A stretch of 64,000 nucleotides of DNA, taken from the NCBI RefSeq assembly GCF_017592555.1, contig NZ_JAGFNS010000034.1, positions 1 to 64,000 of the forward strand, in the 5' to 3' direction. Numbering within the stretch: position 1 is the first letter of the stretch; each line of letters starts with the position of its first letter. Shown piece by piece: positions 8,619 to 18,294 of this stretch. The notes under the pieces are model-generated. The model was not told the DNA's origin, ran no database searches, and was given only the letters and a program-made list of their open reading frames with translations. The stretch comes from Actinoplanes flavus (GTDB taxonomy: Bacteria; Actinomycetota; Actinomycetes; Mycobacteriales; Micromonosporaceae). The translations under genes were made by a program, and so were the position numbers.

Positions 8619-8656
8619 GATGCGAGGGACGGGAATGACTTCCCGTCCCTCGCATC
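8619..8656. terminator. Bidirectional terminator, 17-bp perfect stem
   Basis: GATGCGAGGGACGGGAA (8619-8635) is perfectly complementary to 8640-8656 around the 4-base loop TGAC. It lies between the convergent RTX gene and SARP gene and should end both transcripts. Confidence 0.9.
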
Positions 8657-8660
8657 GTCG

Positions 8661-11462
8661 TCAGCGGAGTTTGGCGCGCAGCTCGCCGGCAGCCGGATGG
8701 CCGAGCCGCTCTAGCGTGTCCAAGGCCTGCCGCCATTCCTCCCGGGCGGTCGCCGCGTCGCCGACAGCGTGGTGCGTGTCGCCGAGGTGGTCGCGGACGA
8801 GGGCTTCGGCGTGACGGTCGCCGATGTCCCGGAACAGATCCAGCGCCTGCCGGTAGCAGGCGATCGCCTGCCGGTGCTCGCCGAGGTGGTGGTGGGCGAA
8901 GCCGAGACTGTCCCAGGTGTTCGCCTGCCCGTACGGGCTGCCGGCCTGCTGGGACAGGGCGAGCGCCTCCTCGCCGTAGCCGAGGGCCTCGCGGTGCTCG
9001 CCCAGCTGCGAGTGGTACCAGCCGACCGCGTTGAGGGCCACAGCCTGCTTGAGCGGCGTGCCGACGGCGCGGTACAGCTCCAGCGTCCGGTGGGCGTGCG
9101 GCAGCGCCTCGCGGGGTAGCCCCTGCCGGTCGAACAGCATGGCGATGTCGAGATGGACGTGGGCGCGCCCGGCATCGTCGCCGAGTTCACCGAACAGCGT
9201 CAGCGCGCACCCGAGGTGGCCGTGCGCGTCCTCGTACCGGCGCAGGTTGGAGTAGGCGTTGGCGAGGAGCCGGTGCGCCTGTGCCTGATCGGCGCGGGCA
9301 CCGAGGCGCCGGGCGGCCTCGAGCCCCTCGTGCTGCGCGGTGACCCAGTCGTGCCAGTGCCCTCGCCGGTCGAAGAAGGTTGCCAGGGTCCAGGGCAGCT
9401 GGCAGGCATGCACGTCGAACCCGGCCGCGCCGGCATGCACGATGGTCGCGAGCAGCACCGGATGCTCGGTGGTGAACCAGAGCATCGCCGCGTCGAGATC
9501 GGCCAGGTCCGTGGGGACGGTGCCGGGCCGGGCCGCCGTCAGGGTGAGCGGGTCGCGATGCGGCGACAGCAGCAGAGCCGCCCGGTACGCGGTGTGCAGG
9601 TAATGATCCAGCAGCCGGTGCAGCGCCTCACGGCCCGGCTCGGCACCGGCGGCCAGCTCGACGGCGTGGAGCCGCACCAGGTCGTGCATCCGGTAGCGGC
9701 CCGGCACGTGTTCGTGGACCAGGTGTGCGGCGGTGAGCTGGTGCAGAACCGAGCGGGTGGCGCCGATCGGGGTGCCGGCCAGGCTGGCTGCCGCGGCCAG
9801 GCTCAGGTCGGGCCCGTGCGTGTGCCCGAGAAGGGCGAACAGCCGGGCCGCCTCGGGCGTCAGCGCCCGGTAGGAGCAGGACAGCACCGCCCGCAAGTTG
9901 ACGGCCAGCTCACCGGCGTCGAGCGCGTCCAGCCGGGTGCCGGCCGCTCGCAACTCCCCGGCGAGCGCGGCCAGGGAGAGACCGGGCTGCAACGCCGCGC
10001 GGGCGGCGATGATGCCCAGCGCCAACGGCAGGCCGGCACACTGCCGTACGAGTTCGGCGACCGAGCGCTCGTCGGACGCCGCCCGCTGCCGGCCGAGGTG
10101 GCGCAGGAGCAGGTCGCGCGCATCGGCGTCGGGCAGCACGTCCAGGGCGAGCGGCCGGGCGCCGTGCGTGGTCACCAGCCCGCCGAGCTGATGCCGGCTG
10201 GTGACCAGCACCGCGCCGGCGGATGTCCCGGGCAGCAGCGGCGTCACCGTCGCGGTGTCCCGGGCGTTGTCCAGCACGATCAGGATGCGCCGGTGCGCGA
10301 TCAGGCTGCGGTAGAGCGCGGCCTGCGCGTCGGTGTCGGCCGGGATGTCGGCCGGAGCCACGCCGAGGGTGTCGAGGAATCCGCGCAGCGCCACCGCCGG
10401 GGCGACCGGGTCGGTGGTCGGGTCGAAGCCGCGCAGATTCACGTACAGCTGACCGTCGGGAAACCGGTGAGCGTTGTCGTGCGCCCAGCGCAGGGCCAGC
10501 CAGGTCTTGCCGATGCCGCCGCTGCCGCCGATCGCCGAGATCACGACGGTGGCGCCCCGGCCGGCGGAGGCGGTCATGATCTCGTCGAGCCGGGCGAGCT
10601 CGGCGGCCCGGCCGGTGAACGTACTCGGTGACGCCGGCAGCTGGCGGGGCAGGGGCAACCGCCGGCCGGCCGGCGGTACGCCGGCCGACACCGCCGTGGC
10701 GGCCTCGGGAGCGTCGAGAGCCGGGTCGGCGGTCAGGACCTGCTGGTGCAGCCGGCGCAGCGGCGGGCTGGGATCGGCGCCCAACTCGTCGGCCAGCCGC
10801 AGCCGCAGCCGCTGGTAGAGATCCAGGGCGGCGGCCTGGCGCCCGCAGCGGTACAGCGCCAGCATCAGCTGTCCGGCAAGGCGTTCGTCCCAAGGATGCG
10901 CGGCCGCCGCGGCCGACAGGCCGGCCAACAGGTCGGCGTGCCGGCCGATGCCCAGCAGAAGGTCGTTGCGGTCCAGCTCCGCCGCCAGCCGCTCGGCGTC
11001 GAGACCCTCGCGTACGGAGTTCAGCCAGGGCGTGTCCAGCGTGGCGAACGCCTCGCCGCGCCAGAGCCCGAGGGCATCGGTGAGCAGCGACACGCCCGGT
11101 TCGTCGCGGCCGGCCGCGCGAGCCCGTGTGACCAGATCGCGGAAACGGTGCAGATCCACGGTCATCGGGTCGACGGCGAGCACGTAGCCGCCGGCGCGCC
11201 GCTCGATGACGGCCTCCGGGACCGGGGCCAGGACCTGGCGCAGCCGCGAGAGATAGCTGTGCAGCGTGCTGCGGACGCGCTGCGGCGGATGGTCACCCCA
11301 CACCCGGTGGACGAGCTGATCGATCGGCACCGCGCGCTCCGCCTCCACCAGCAGCGCGACGAGCACGCACTGCTGCCGGACATGACCGATGTCGGCGGGG
11401 CGGCCGTCGACGCACACCTCGATCGCACCGAGCACCCGGAACTCGACCGCCACATTGACCAC
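8661..11462 (-). CDS. AfsR-like SARP regulator (winged helix, BTAD, NB-ARC, TPR)
   Basis: A 933-residue regulator. Residues 1-95 are an OmpR-type winged helix (VEFRVLGAIEVCVDG). Residues 95-245 are the bacterial transcriptional activation domain. Residues 290-600 are an NB-ARC ATPase with Walker A GSGGIGKT (Lys about 319) and ILIVLDNAR as Walker B. From about 690 onward there are TPR repeats. This is the AfsR/large-SARP layout, normally controlling secondary metabolism or stress genes. ORF continuity would allow a longer N-terminus; I chose GTG 11462 because homology begins just after it and GGAGG precedes it. A second GTG at 11453 has a better-spaced ribosome site. It is divergent from the CHAT-NTPase gene. 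Confidence 0.87.
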   Translation of the reverse strand: MVNVAVEFRVLGAIEVCVDGRPADIGHVRQQCVLVALLVEAERAVPIDQLVHRVWGDHPPQRVRSTLHSYLSRLRQVLAPVPEAVIERRAGGYVLAVDPMTVDLHRFRDLVTRARAAGRDEPGVSLLTDALGLWRGEAFATLDTPWLNSVREGLDAERLAAELDRNDLLLGIGRHADLLAGLSAAAAAHPWDERLAGQLMLALYRCGRQAAALDLYQRLRLRLADELGADPSPPLRRLHQQVLTADPALDAPEAATAVSAGVPPAGRRLPLPRQLPASPSTFTGRAAELARLDEIMTASAGRGATVVISAIGGSGGIGKTWLALRWAHDNAHRFPDGQLYVNLRGFDPTTDPVAPAVALRGFLDTLGVAPADIPADTDAQAALYRSLIAHRRILIVLDNARDTATVTPLLPGTSAGAVLVTSRHQLGGLVTTHGARPLALDVLPDADARDLLLRHLGRQRAASDERSVAELVRQCAGLPLALGIIAARAALQPGLSLAALAGELRAAGTRLDALDAGELAVNLRAVLSCSYRALTPEAARLFALLGHTHGPDLSLAAAASLAGTPIGATRSVLHQLTAAHLVHEHVPGRYRMHDLVRLHAVELAAGAEPGREALHRLLDHYLHTAYRAALLLSPHRDPLTLTAARPGTVPTDLADLDAAMLWFTTEHPVLLATIVHAGAAGFDVHACQLPWTLATFFDRRGHWHDWVTAQHEGLEAARRLGARADQAQAHRLLANAYSNLRRYEDAHGHLGCALTLFGELGDDAGRAHVHLDIAMLFDRQGLPREALPHAHRTLELYRAVGTPLKQAVALNAVGWYHSQLGEHREALGYGEEALALSQQAGSPYGQANTWDSLGFAHHHLGEHRQAIACYRQALDLFRDIGDRHAEALVRDHLGDTHHAVGDAATAREEWRQALDTLERLGHPAAGELRAKLR

Positions 11463-11474
11463 CGCCTCCGGCCG

Positions 11475-11493
11475 ATTCTCCCAAGTGGAGAAT
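11475..11493. promoter_or_regulatory. 7-bp dyad ATTCTCC-N5-GGAGAAT before SARP start
   Basis: A perfect inverted repeat, ATTCTCC (11475-11481) and GGAGAAT (11487-11493), lies 12 bases before the proposed SARP start and about 90 bases before the divergent CHAT gene. It could be an operator, or an RNA hairpin next to the ribosome site. Sequence evidence only. Confidence 0.5.
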
Positions 11494-11584
11494 GCCGCGG
11501 GCCAGGACGCTTTCAACCCAGGCTCCTAGGATGATTTAGGGGATGTGAGGTGCTGTCCGTCGGTTATCCGGTAGGAGGTGGCTC

Positions 11585-14500
11585 GTGGCGACCGGTGTGG
11601 TGGTGAACGGCTCCAGCTTCGAGATCGTGGCCGGAAACGAGCGGATGGGGCCGCGCCGGACGCTGACCGCGGCCGACGAGAGGCTGCTGTCCGACCTCGC
11701 GGCGCGCTACGTGCGAGCGGTGCAGTCGGATGCCGCCGACGACGTCTTCCGCACGCTGGGCCAGGAGCTGTGGTCCTGGCTGGACGGCGACCAGGGCGAA
11801 CTGACAGCACTGCTGGCGCGCGTCCCGGCACCGGTGACCTTCGAGATCCGGGCCGAACTGTCGCCATCGGAGCGGGCATGGGCGTTGCTGCGGGCCCCGT
11901 TCGAGCTGCTGGCGCCGCCCAGCGGCGGCGGCTTCCTGGCCGCCAACGCGGTGCAGCGGTTCGGGGTGCTGCGACGGCTCGGCTCACCCGAGAATCCGCC
12001 GGAACCCGACGGGTACCGGCTCGGCCTGGCGTTCATGGCCTCGTCACCACGGCGCCAGCACGAACTCGACTTCGAAGCCGAGGAAGCGGCGATCCTCAAC
12101 GCGGTCGACGACACCCGCGTCGATCTGGTGGTCGAGGACACCGGCAACCCCGAGGAACTGGGACGGCGGCTCGCGGACCTGGGCGGCATGCCGGTGGTCC
12201 ACCTCTCCTGCCACGGCGTCAACAAATATCCGGTACGGGCGGGGCAGCCCGTCGAGCCGGTGCTGATGATGGAGGACGAGGTCGGCGACGACCTGCCGAC
12301 CACGGCAGCCGATCTCGTACGGTTGATGACCACGCCGCCGAGGCTGCTGTTCGTGTCGGCGTGCCTGACCGCGACGGCAGCGGGCGCCACCGGGCATCTG
12401 CCGGCCGGCGCCGGGCGCCGCGCCGGAACCGTGGACGGCGAGCCGGACGCGATGCCGGCCCACTCGATGTCGACGGCGCTGGTCACGGCGGGCGTCCCGG
12501 CGGTCCTGGGCTGGGACGGCTCGGTCGGCGACCGGGCGGCGACCTTGTTCGCCGAAGATTTGTACAAGCAGTTGAGTAACCGCGCTGACCTTGCCATGGC
12601 CGTCGGTGACGCCCGCCGGGCCCTCCTGAACTCCGACGACCGTGGGGTACGCGCGGACTGGCACCTGGCGCGGCTGTGGCTCGGGCCGACCGGCGGCGGA
12701 CCGCTCGTGACCGGAACCAACCGGCGGTCGCGCGTGTCGGCGGTGCACGGGACCAAGGTCTTCCTCGACCGAAAACAGCATGTTCCGGTCGCGGCTCCGG
12801 CCATGTTCGTCGGCCGTCGCCCCGAACTGCAACGCGCCTTGCGGGCCTTGCGCGGGCAGGACAAGGCGGGAGTGCTGCTGCACGGGCAGGGCCGCCTCGG
12901 CAAATCAAGCCTGGCAGCCCGGATCGCCGACCGCTGCCCGCAGCTGGCACCGGCGGTGGTCTTCGGCGAATACAGCGCCGCCGCGATCCTGGAGGCGGTG
13001 GACGAGGCGGTACGAACCAACGCGGAGGCCAGAGAACTCATCAAGCGGCGGCGGCCCGACGTCCGTGACCGGCTCGAGGCGCTGGAAGAACTGCTGATCG
13101 ACCTGTTGAGTGGCCCGTGCGCGCAGGCCACCGACGGACGGCGACCGCTCCTGCTCGTCATCGACGATCTCGAACAGATCCTACTGCCGGACCCCAACGG
13201 CCCGCACCGCGTCGATCCGCGGGTGGCTCCCGTGCTGGCTGGCGTGCTGCGGGCGTTCGACCCGAGCCTCACCGACAGCAGACTCCTGATGACCAGCCGT
13301 TTCCGGTTCACCCTCGATGGTCTGGAGTGCCGGCTGGAACAGGTACCGCTGCGCCCACTGTCGCCGGTCGCTCAGCGCAAGCTGCTGAACCGGCAACAAG
13401 CGCAAGTCACCCCACAGAGCCGGGAGGAGCGGGACGTGCTCGCCGAGCGCGCGATGACGGTCAGCCGCGGCAACCCTGGTCTCCAGGACCTCATCGGCCT
13501 GCGCCTGGTCTACAGCGATCAGATCGACCTCGGTCGGGCCGAGAGCGCGGTCGCCGGCATGGAGGAGTACCTCCATCAAGGCCAGCCGCCCGCGGAGGCC
13601 CAACTGCGCGAGTTCCTGGAGAACCTGGCCCTGGACACGCTGATCGACCAGGCCGGGCCGGCGCATCGCGCGCTGCTGCGGGACCTCACCCTGTTCGACC
13701 TACCGGTGCCCGAGTCCGTGACTGTCAGCCTGGCCCAACGCACCGGAGGATCGACAACCCGGCTGCTCGGGCTCGGATTGCTCGACGTCTTCCCGGACGC
13801 CTATGACCCGCGACGGCCGGCTCTGGCCGCCAATGCCCTGGCCGCCGGGCGCCTCGAACCACTCACCGCCGACGAGATCATCGATCTGGCCGGCGTGATC
13901 GTTGAACCGCTGTACACCGCCTGGGGCGGCGATAGGGAAGGCCACCGCGACACAGTCCTGGACCTGCAGTTGACCGGGATCGCCCTGCGCGCCGACACCC
14001 CGCATGTCGTCGCCGACTGTGCCCCCGGTGCGGTGACGGCGCTGCGTTCCGGGCCGGCTGTCCATGCGTTCCGGCTCGGCGAGGAGGCCATCACACTGCT
14101 TGACCGGCACCGGGCGCCGGTGCCGTTGTTGCTGCTTCGGCGGGTCGCCGAGGTGGCAAAAGTCAGCGGAGACGGCGAGACGGCCGGGAGATTGCACAGC
14201 CGGGCGATCCGGCAGACCCAAGCCGACGGCGCCGAACTGGGTGACTCGCTCGATCGCGCCCGCGTCATGGCCGAACACGCCATTTACCTGGTCGGCCGTG
14301 GTGAGCTGCAGCAGGCCGAACAACTCGTCCGGCAAGCCCACCAACTGTTCACCGCCGGAGGATCCGAATACGAAGCAGCCAGATGTCAAGGAGTAGTCGC
14401 CGACGTCCTTTTTCGGCGTGGTGAGTACGACGAGGCCTTGCGTATTCGTCGTGAGGTCGAGTTGCCGGTCTATGAGCGGCTGGGGGAGGCCCGTGAGTCT

Positions 14501-15634
14501 GCGGTCATTTGGGGCACGACCGCTGACGTCCATTTTCGGCGTGGTGAGTACGACGAGGCTTTGCGTATTCGTCGTGAGGTCGAGTTGCCGGTCTATGAGC
14601 GGCTCGGTGACGCGCGTTCGGCTGCGGTGACCTGGGGTCGGATCGCTGACATCCTCTTTCAGCGTGGTGAGTACGACGAGGCTTTGCGTATTCACCGAGA
14701 AGTGCAGTTGCCGGTCTATGAGCGGCTGGGGGAAGCCCGTGAGTCTGCGGTCACCTGGGGCAAGATCGCTGACGTCATCTTTCAGCGTGGTGAGTACGAA
14801 GAGGCTTTACGTATTCGTCGTGAGGTCGAGTTGCCGGTCTATGAGCGGCTCGGTGACGCGCATACGGCTGCGGTGACCTGGGGTCAGATCGCCGAAATCG
14901 CCCTTCGGCGTGGTGAATACGAGGAGGCTTTACGTATTCGTCGTGAGGTCGAGTTGCCGGTCTATGAGCGGCTCGGGGAAGCCCGTGAAGCTGCGATCAC
15001 CTGGGGCCAGATCGCCGAAATTCTGTCTCGGCGAGGTGAGCACGAGGAGGCCCTGCGTATTCGCCGAGAAGTGCAGTTGCCGGTCTATGAGCGGCTCGGT
15101 GACGCGTATTCGGCTGCGGTCGCCTGGAGCAAGATCGCTGACATCCTCTACTGGCGTGGCGAGCACGACGAGGTCTTGCGTATTCGTCGTGAGGTCGAGT
15201 TGCCGGTCTATGAGCGGCTCGGTGACGCGCGTTCGGCTGCGGTCGCCTGGGGCCGGATCGCTGACATCCTCTTCCAGAGGGAAGAATACGATGAAGCAGC
15301 TTCCCTGCAAACCGAACGGTTACGTGTGAACGAGCGGTTGGGTGTGCTGGATGGAATTGCGGCCGCAAAGTGGGAACTGGCCCAGATCGACATCGTCCGG
15401 AAAAATTACGAGGCCGCCTTCCCTCGCATCGTCGAGTCCTACCGAATTTTTCAGCAACTTCGGCAAGCCGACGGTATCGCGATTGTCGGTAGCGCTCTTG
15501 GACAGATCCTCCTTGCCGTCGGACGGCAGGAGCAGGCAAGACCGGTTCTGGAAGCAAGCCTGTCCGCCGCTGAGAAGATCGGCGCAACGACACTGGTACA
15601 GGACATCCATCAGCTGATCGATGGAAGCCAGTGA
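11585..15634 (+). CDS. CHAT protease - NTPase - TPR repeat protein
   Basis: A 1,349-residue cytosolic protein. Residues about 60-370 form a CHAT (caspase-like) domain: VVHLSCHG supplies the catalytic His (H210) and FVSACLTA the Cys (C260), with the closing AHSMSTALVTAGVPAVLGW. A STAND-like P-loop NTPase follows, with Walker A GQGRLGKSS (K440) and Walker B LLLVIDDLEQ (D527/D528). A helical region comes next, then seven nearly identical 41-residue TPR units (946-1232) and a decayed eighth. GTAGGAGGTGGCTC precedes the GTG. CHAT-STAND proteins are predicted defence or regulated-death effectors: repeats sense, the NTPase assembles, CHAT cleaves. No obvious substrate gene is adjacent. It is divergent from the SARP gene. 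Confidence 0.85.
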   Translation: MATGVVVNGSSFEIVAGNERMGPRRTLTAADERLLSDLAARYVRAVQSDAADDVFRTLGQELWSWLDGDQGELTALLARVPAPVTFEIRAELSPSERAWALLRAPFELLAPPSGGGFLAANAVQRFGVLRRLGSPENPPEPDGYRLGLAFMASSPRRQHELDFEAEEAAILNAVDDTRVDLVVEDTGNPEELGRRLADLGGMPVVHLSCHGVNKYPVRAGQPVEPVLMMEDEVGDDLPTTAADLVRLMTTPPRLLFVSACLTATAAGATGHLPAGAGRRAGTVDGEPDAMPAHSMSTALVTAGVPAVLGWDGSVGDRAATLFAEDLYKQLSNRADLAMAVGDARRALLNSDDRGVRADWHLARLWLGPTGGGPLVTGTNRRSRVSAVHGTKVFLDRKQHVPVAAPAMFVGRRPELQRALRALRGQDKAGVLLHGQGRLGKSSLAARIADRCPQLAPAVVFGEYSAAAILEAVDEAVRTNAEARELIKRRRPDVRDRLEALEELLIDLLSGPCAQATDGRRPLLLVIDDLEQILLPDPNGPHRVDPRVAPVLAGVLRAFDPSLTDSRLLMTSRFRFTLDGLECRLEQVPLRPLSPVAQRKLLNRQQAQVTPQSREERDVLAERAMTVSRGNPGLQDLIGLRLVYSDQIDLGRAESAVAGMEEYLHQGQPPAEAQLREFLENLALDTLIDQAGPAHRALLRDLTLFDLPVPESVTVSLAQRTGGSTTRLLGLGLLDVFPDAYDPRRPALAANALAAGRLEPLTADEIIDLAGVIVEPLYTAWGGDREGHRDTVLDLQLTGIALRADTPHVVADCAPGAVTALRSGPAVHAFRLGEEAITLLDRHRAPVPLLLLRRVAEVAKVSGDGETAGRLHSRAIRQTQADGAELGDSLDRARVMAEHAIYLVGRGELQQAEQLVRQAHQLFTAGGSEYEAARCQGVVADVLFRRGEYDEALRIRREVELPVYERLGEARESAVIWGTTADVHFRRGEYDEALRIRREVELPVYERLGDARSAAVTWGRIADILFQRGEYDEALRIHREVQLPVYERLGEARESAVTWGKIADVIFQRGEYEEALRIRREVELPVYERLGDAHTAAVTWGQIAEIALRRGEYEEALRIRREVELPVYERLGEAREAAITWGQIAEILSRRGEHEEALRIRREVQLPVYERLGDAYSAAVAWSKIADILYWRGEHDEVLRIRREVELPVYERLGDARSAAVAWGRIADILFQREEYDEAASLQTERLRVNERLGVLDGIAAAKWELAQIDIVRKNYEAAFPRIVESYRIFQQLRQADGIAIVGSALGQILLAVGRQEQARPVLEASLSAAEKIGATTLVQDIHQLIDGSQ
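14420..15280 (+). repeat. Seven tandem 123-bp repeats encoding TPR units
   Basis: Seven head-to-tail copies of a 123-bp unit (starts 14420, 14543 and so on), each encoding G-E-Y/H-D/E-E-A-L-R-I-R-R-E-V-E/Q-L-P-V-Y-E-R-L-G and 20 further residues. Some blocks, such as the codons for LPVYERLG, are identical in all copies. Variation is concentrated at helix faces (EARESAV/DARSAAV, GTTADVHF/GRIADILF). Such low divergence implies recent duplication or gene conversion. Confidence 0.95.
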
Positions 15635-15645
15635 ACGTAGGGACG

Positions 15646-18294
15646 CTACTGGCCACCGACGCGGAGGACCTCGGCCAGCTGGCGTCGGCGGCGGGCCGCG
15701 GCTTCGAAGCGGACGATCACCGGGACCGCTGCGACGAAGAGTGCGGTCACGACGGCCAGGCCGGGCCACGGCCACACCACCGGCGGGTCGACCTCCTGGC
15801 CGGTCAGCAGCCGCAACTCCAGCGCGTCGAACAACGCCGTCGAGGCGGCTCCGGCCAGGACACCGCCCACCGCGGCGGCCAGGGCCCACGGCAGGAGCTC
15901 ACCGGCGGCGACGCGCCGGGCGTCGAGCGGAGTCAGGCCCAGCGTGCGCAGGCGGCTCAACGTCTGCCACCGCTGTGGCGCGCCCGCGGCCGCGGCCAGC
16001 GCGAACCCGGCCAACCCGAGCAGCACCAGCAACACCGCTGACGCCCACGACAGCCACAGCAGGCCGCTGACCAGTGGGGCGGTCCGGCGGTCGCGGAGCA
16101 CGTCGGAGCGCAGGAGCGCGCCGGTTCCGGTGACGGCGGCTTCGGTGCCGGGCCCGTTCACCCAGATCGTGTTCGGGACGGATTCGACGCCGGCGGCCGC
16201 CAGGGCCGCGGCGTCCACGATGACCACCTCGTCGGCGCCGCTCACCACCGGGGCCACCCCGGACGCCGTCAAACGCACCGGCGGCTCGTCGTCGCGGCGC
16301 AGCTCCAGGGTCATGCCGGGACGTAACTGGCCGGAGGCCGAGCGGACCAGCGCGGGCACCGACGGATCGGCGACCCCACCGGAGCGGATGATCAAGCGGG
16401 ACGGGACCAGGGCCTCGTCGGCGATGATCCGGGCGCCGTCGGCCACCTCGGCGGTGGTCACCGACGTCACCCCCGGTTCGGCGGCGATGCGCCGCGCCAC
16501 CGAACCGGTCGTGGCGGCGGCATCGTCGGTCACGTCGATGCGGGCGTCGGCGCCGACCGTCTCCCGTGCGCCGTCGACCAGACCGCGCTGCACGGTCGCC
16601 CCCAGGACCAGCGCGAACACCGCCAGCACCGCCGCGGTGACAAGCGCCAGCACCGGCAGCGGCCGCCCGGAACCCGCCGCCGCCTGCGCCGCGCCGAACA
16701 CCGCGAGCGGCCGCCGCGACCGCAACAACCGCCGCAACACCAGCCCGGCCACCAGCGGCAGGATTCGCAGCAGCGCGATCGCAGCGGTGACCGCCACCAG
16801 TGTCGGCGCCAAGACGGGCAGCCCGGGAGCGGGACCACGCTGGTGCAGGGCCACCACGGCGGCGCACGCGGCCAGCAGGACCGCGACCTCGGCGGCGGCT
16901 CGGCGCAGCGCGGCGGTGTGACGCAACCAGCGGCGGGCGGACCGGTTCGCGGGCACCTTGCGGTCGCGGGTGGCCGAGGCCGCCGCGATGATCCCGTACG
17001 CCGGACCGGCGACCGCCGCGGCGAGAACCACCGGCGCCACCCACCACCCGGCCACACTGCCGGTGACCAGGTAGGCGCCGGCGCAGCCGAGAGCGGCCGC
17101 CACCAACGTCACCAGCCCCGATTCGAGAAGCAGTTCGGTGCCGAGCACGGGCAGGGTGGCGCCCCGCTGACGGGCCAGCGCCAGCGCCGCGGTACGACGG
17201 CGGCCCAGCAGCGAAGCGGCCAGCGCCAGGATCAGCACCGCCCCGGCGATGACCGCGAACAGCAGCACCGACGCCTGCACCCGGGCCGCCGAAACCTGCT
17301 CGGTCACGTCCCGCAGGACCGCGTCGAGCTGGGTGTTCCAGGTGGACGTGGTGTCGAGGCTGCCGGACGTCGCCGACGTCGCCTTCAAGGTGATCGCGGT
17401 GGCCGCGATGGCGTGCGCCGTCTCCCACGTGAGCACCGACGGGTCGGGGGAGAAGGTGACGACCCGCCGCAGCTCGTCCGGTCGGAACGCCAGCCGTGCG
17501 TCCGGCAGCGACTCGGCGGTCAGCAGGCCACCGAACCGGGTGGTTCCGGCGCCGTCCGCGCCGGTGGCCGGATCCAGCAGCCACGGCGCGAGACGCCACG
17601 CCGGATCGTTCCGGTCAACCGGCCGGAAAATGCCGCTGACCTGTACGTTCTTGGTCGCGCCGCGCTCGTCGCGTACCTGTAGGACGGCTCCCGGCCGTAC
17701 CCCTGAGGAAGCCGCCGCCGACTCGCTCAGACCGACCCGCACCCGCCACGCCGGCCCGGAGTAGGGCACGTCGGCCTCGCCGTCGACGGTCGCCGAAGGC
17801 GCCGAACCGTCGATCCACTCCACCCTCGGGCCGTCGCCGCCGTCCAGATAGGCCATCCGGAAGGTCCGCAGCACGCTGCCGTCGGTGAACCGCAACGTGG
17901 GAGTGATCACCGACGCGACCGGCGGCCGCAGCGCCGCCCGCAGATCGGGCCCGAGCTGTTCGAGCGACCGCCCGCGAAGGTCGGCGAGGTCGGCGGCCAG
18001 GTACGGCATCCGCATCCGGCCGGGCGAGCCGTCGCTGGTGAAGTCGTCCGGTTCCCAGCGGGCCTGCACCGTCACGTCGGCGCTGGTCCCGGCCCGCCGC
18101 ACGGCATCGCGGACGGCGGCGTCGGCGGTGTCGCGCATCAGCCCGGGAACCGCCCCGGCGAGCACGCTGACCAGCGCCACCACCAGCGCGGACAGGATCA
18201 GCGGGCCGGCGTCGGCGCGGGCCCGCCCCCGCACGCTGGGCCAGTGCAGACCGACCCTCAGGGCCTGGAGCCGGCCCGCCGGCACGGCGGTCAC
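15646..18294 (-). CDS. FtsX-like ABC transporter permease
   Basis: An 882-residue permease, last gene of a four-gene exporter operon. One transmembrane helix near the N-terminus (LILSALVVALVSVLAGAVPG) is followed by a large extracytoplasmic domain to about residue 330. Core helices follow (VLLFAVIAGAVLILALAASLLG and others), and a second FtsX-type block lies at the C-terminus (LSWASAVLLVLLGLAGFALA). The GTG start at 18294 overlaps the upstream TGA as GTGA, so it is translationally coupled. It presumably pairs with the other large permease to form a MacB/LolCDE-type mechanotransmission exporter; the substrate is unknown. Confidence 0.85.
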   Translation of the reverse strand: MTAVPAGRLQALRVGLHWPSVRGRARADAGPLILSALVVALVSVLAGAVPGLMRDTADAAVRDAVRRAGTSADVTVQARWEPDDFTSDGSPGRMRMPYLAADLADLRGRSLEQLGPDLRAALRPPVASVITPTLRFTDGSVLRTFRMAYLDGGDGPRVEWIDGSAPSATVDGEADVPYSGPAWRVRVGLSESAAASSGVRPGAVLQVRDERGATKNVQVSGIFRPVDRNDPAWRLAPWLLDPATGADGAGTTRFGGLLTAESLPDARLAFRPDELRRVVTFSPDPSVLTWETAHAIAATAITLKATSATSGSLDTTSTWNTQLDAVLRDVTEQVSAARVQASVLLFAVIAGAVLILALAASLLGRRRTAALALARQRGATLPVLGTELLLESGLVTLVAAALGCAGAYLVTGSVAGWWVAPVVLAAAVAGPAYGIIAAASATRDRKVPANRSARRWLRHTAALRRAAAEVAVLLAACAAVVALHQRGPAPGLPVLAPTLVAVTAAIALLRILPLVAGLVLRRLLRSRRPLAVFGAAQAAAGSGRPLPVLALVTAAVLAVFALVLGATVQRGLVDGARETVGADARIDVTDDAAATTGSVARRIAAEPGVTSVTTAEVADGARIIADEALVPSRLIIRSGGVADPSVPALVRSASGQLRPGMTLELRRDDEPPVRLTASGVAPVVSGADEVVIVDAAALAAAGVESVPNTIWVNGPGTEAAVTGTGALLRSDVLRDRRTAPLVSGLLWLSWASAVLLVLLGLAGFALAAAAGAPQRWQTLSRLRTLGLTPLDARRVAAGELLPWALAAAVGGVLAGAASTALFDALELRLLTGQEVDPPVVWPWPGLAVVTALFVAAVPVIVRFEAAARRRRQLAEVLRVGGQ

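Noticed and set aside
14420..15280. Possible CRISPR or minisatellite array
   Set aside because: Units are 123 bp, contiguous without unique spacers and in frame as TPR repeats.
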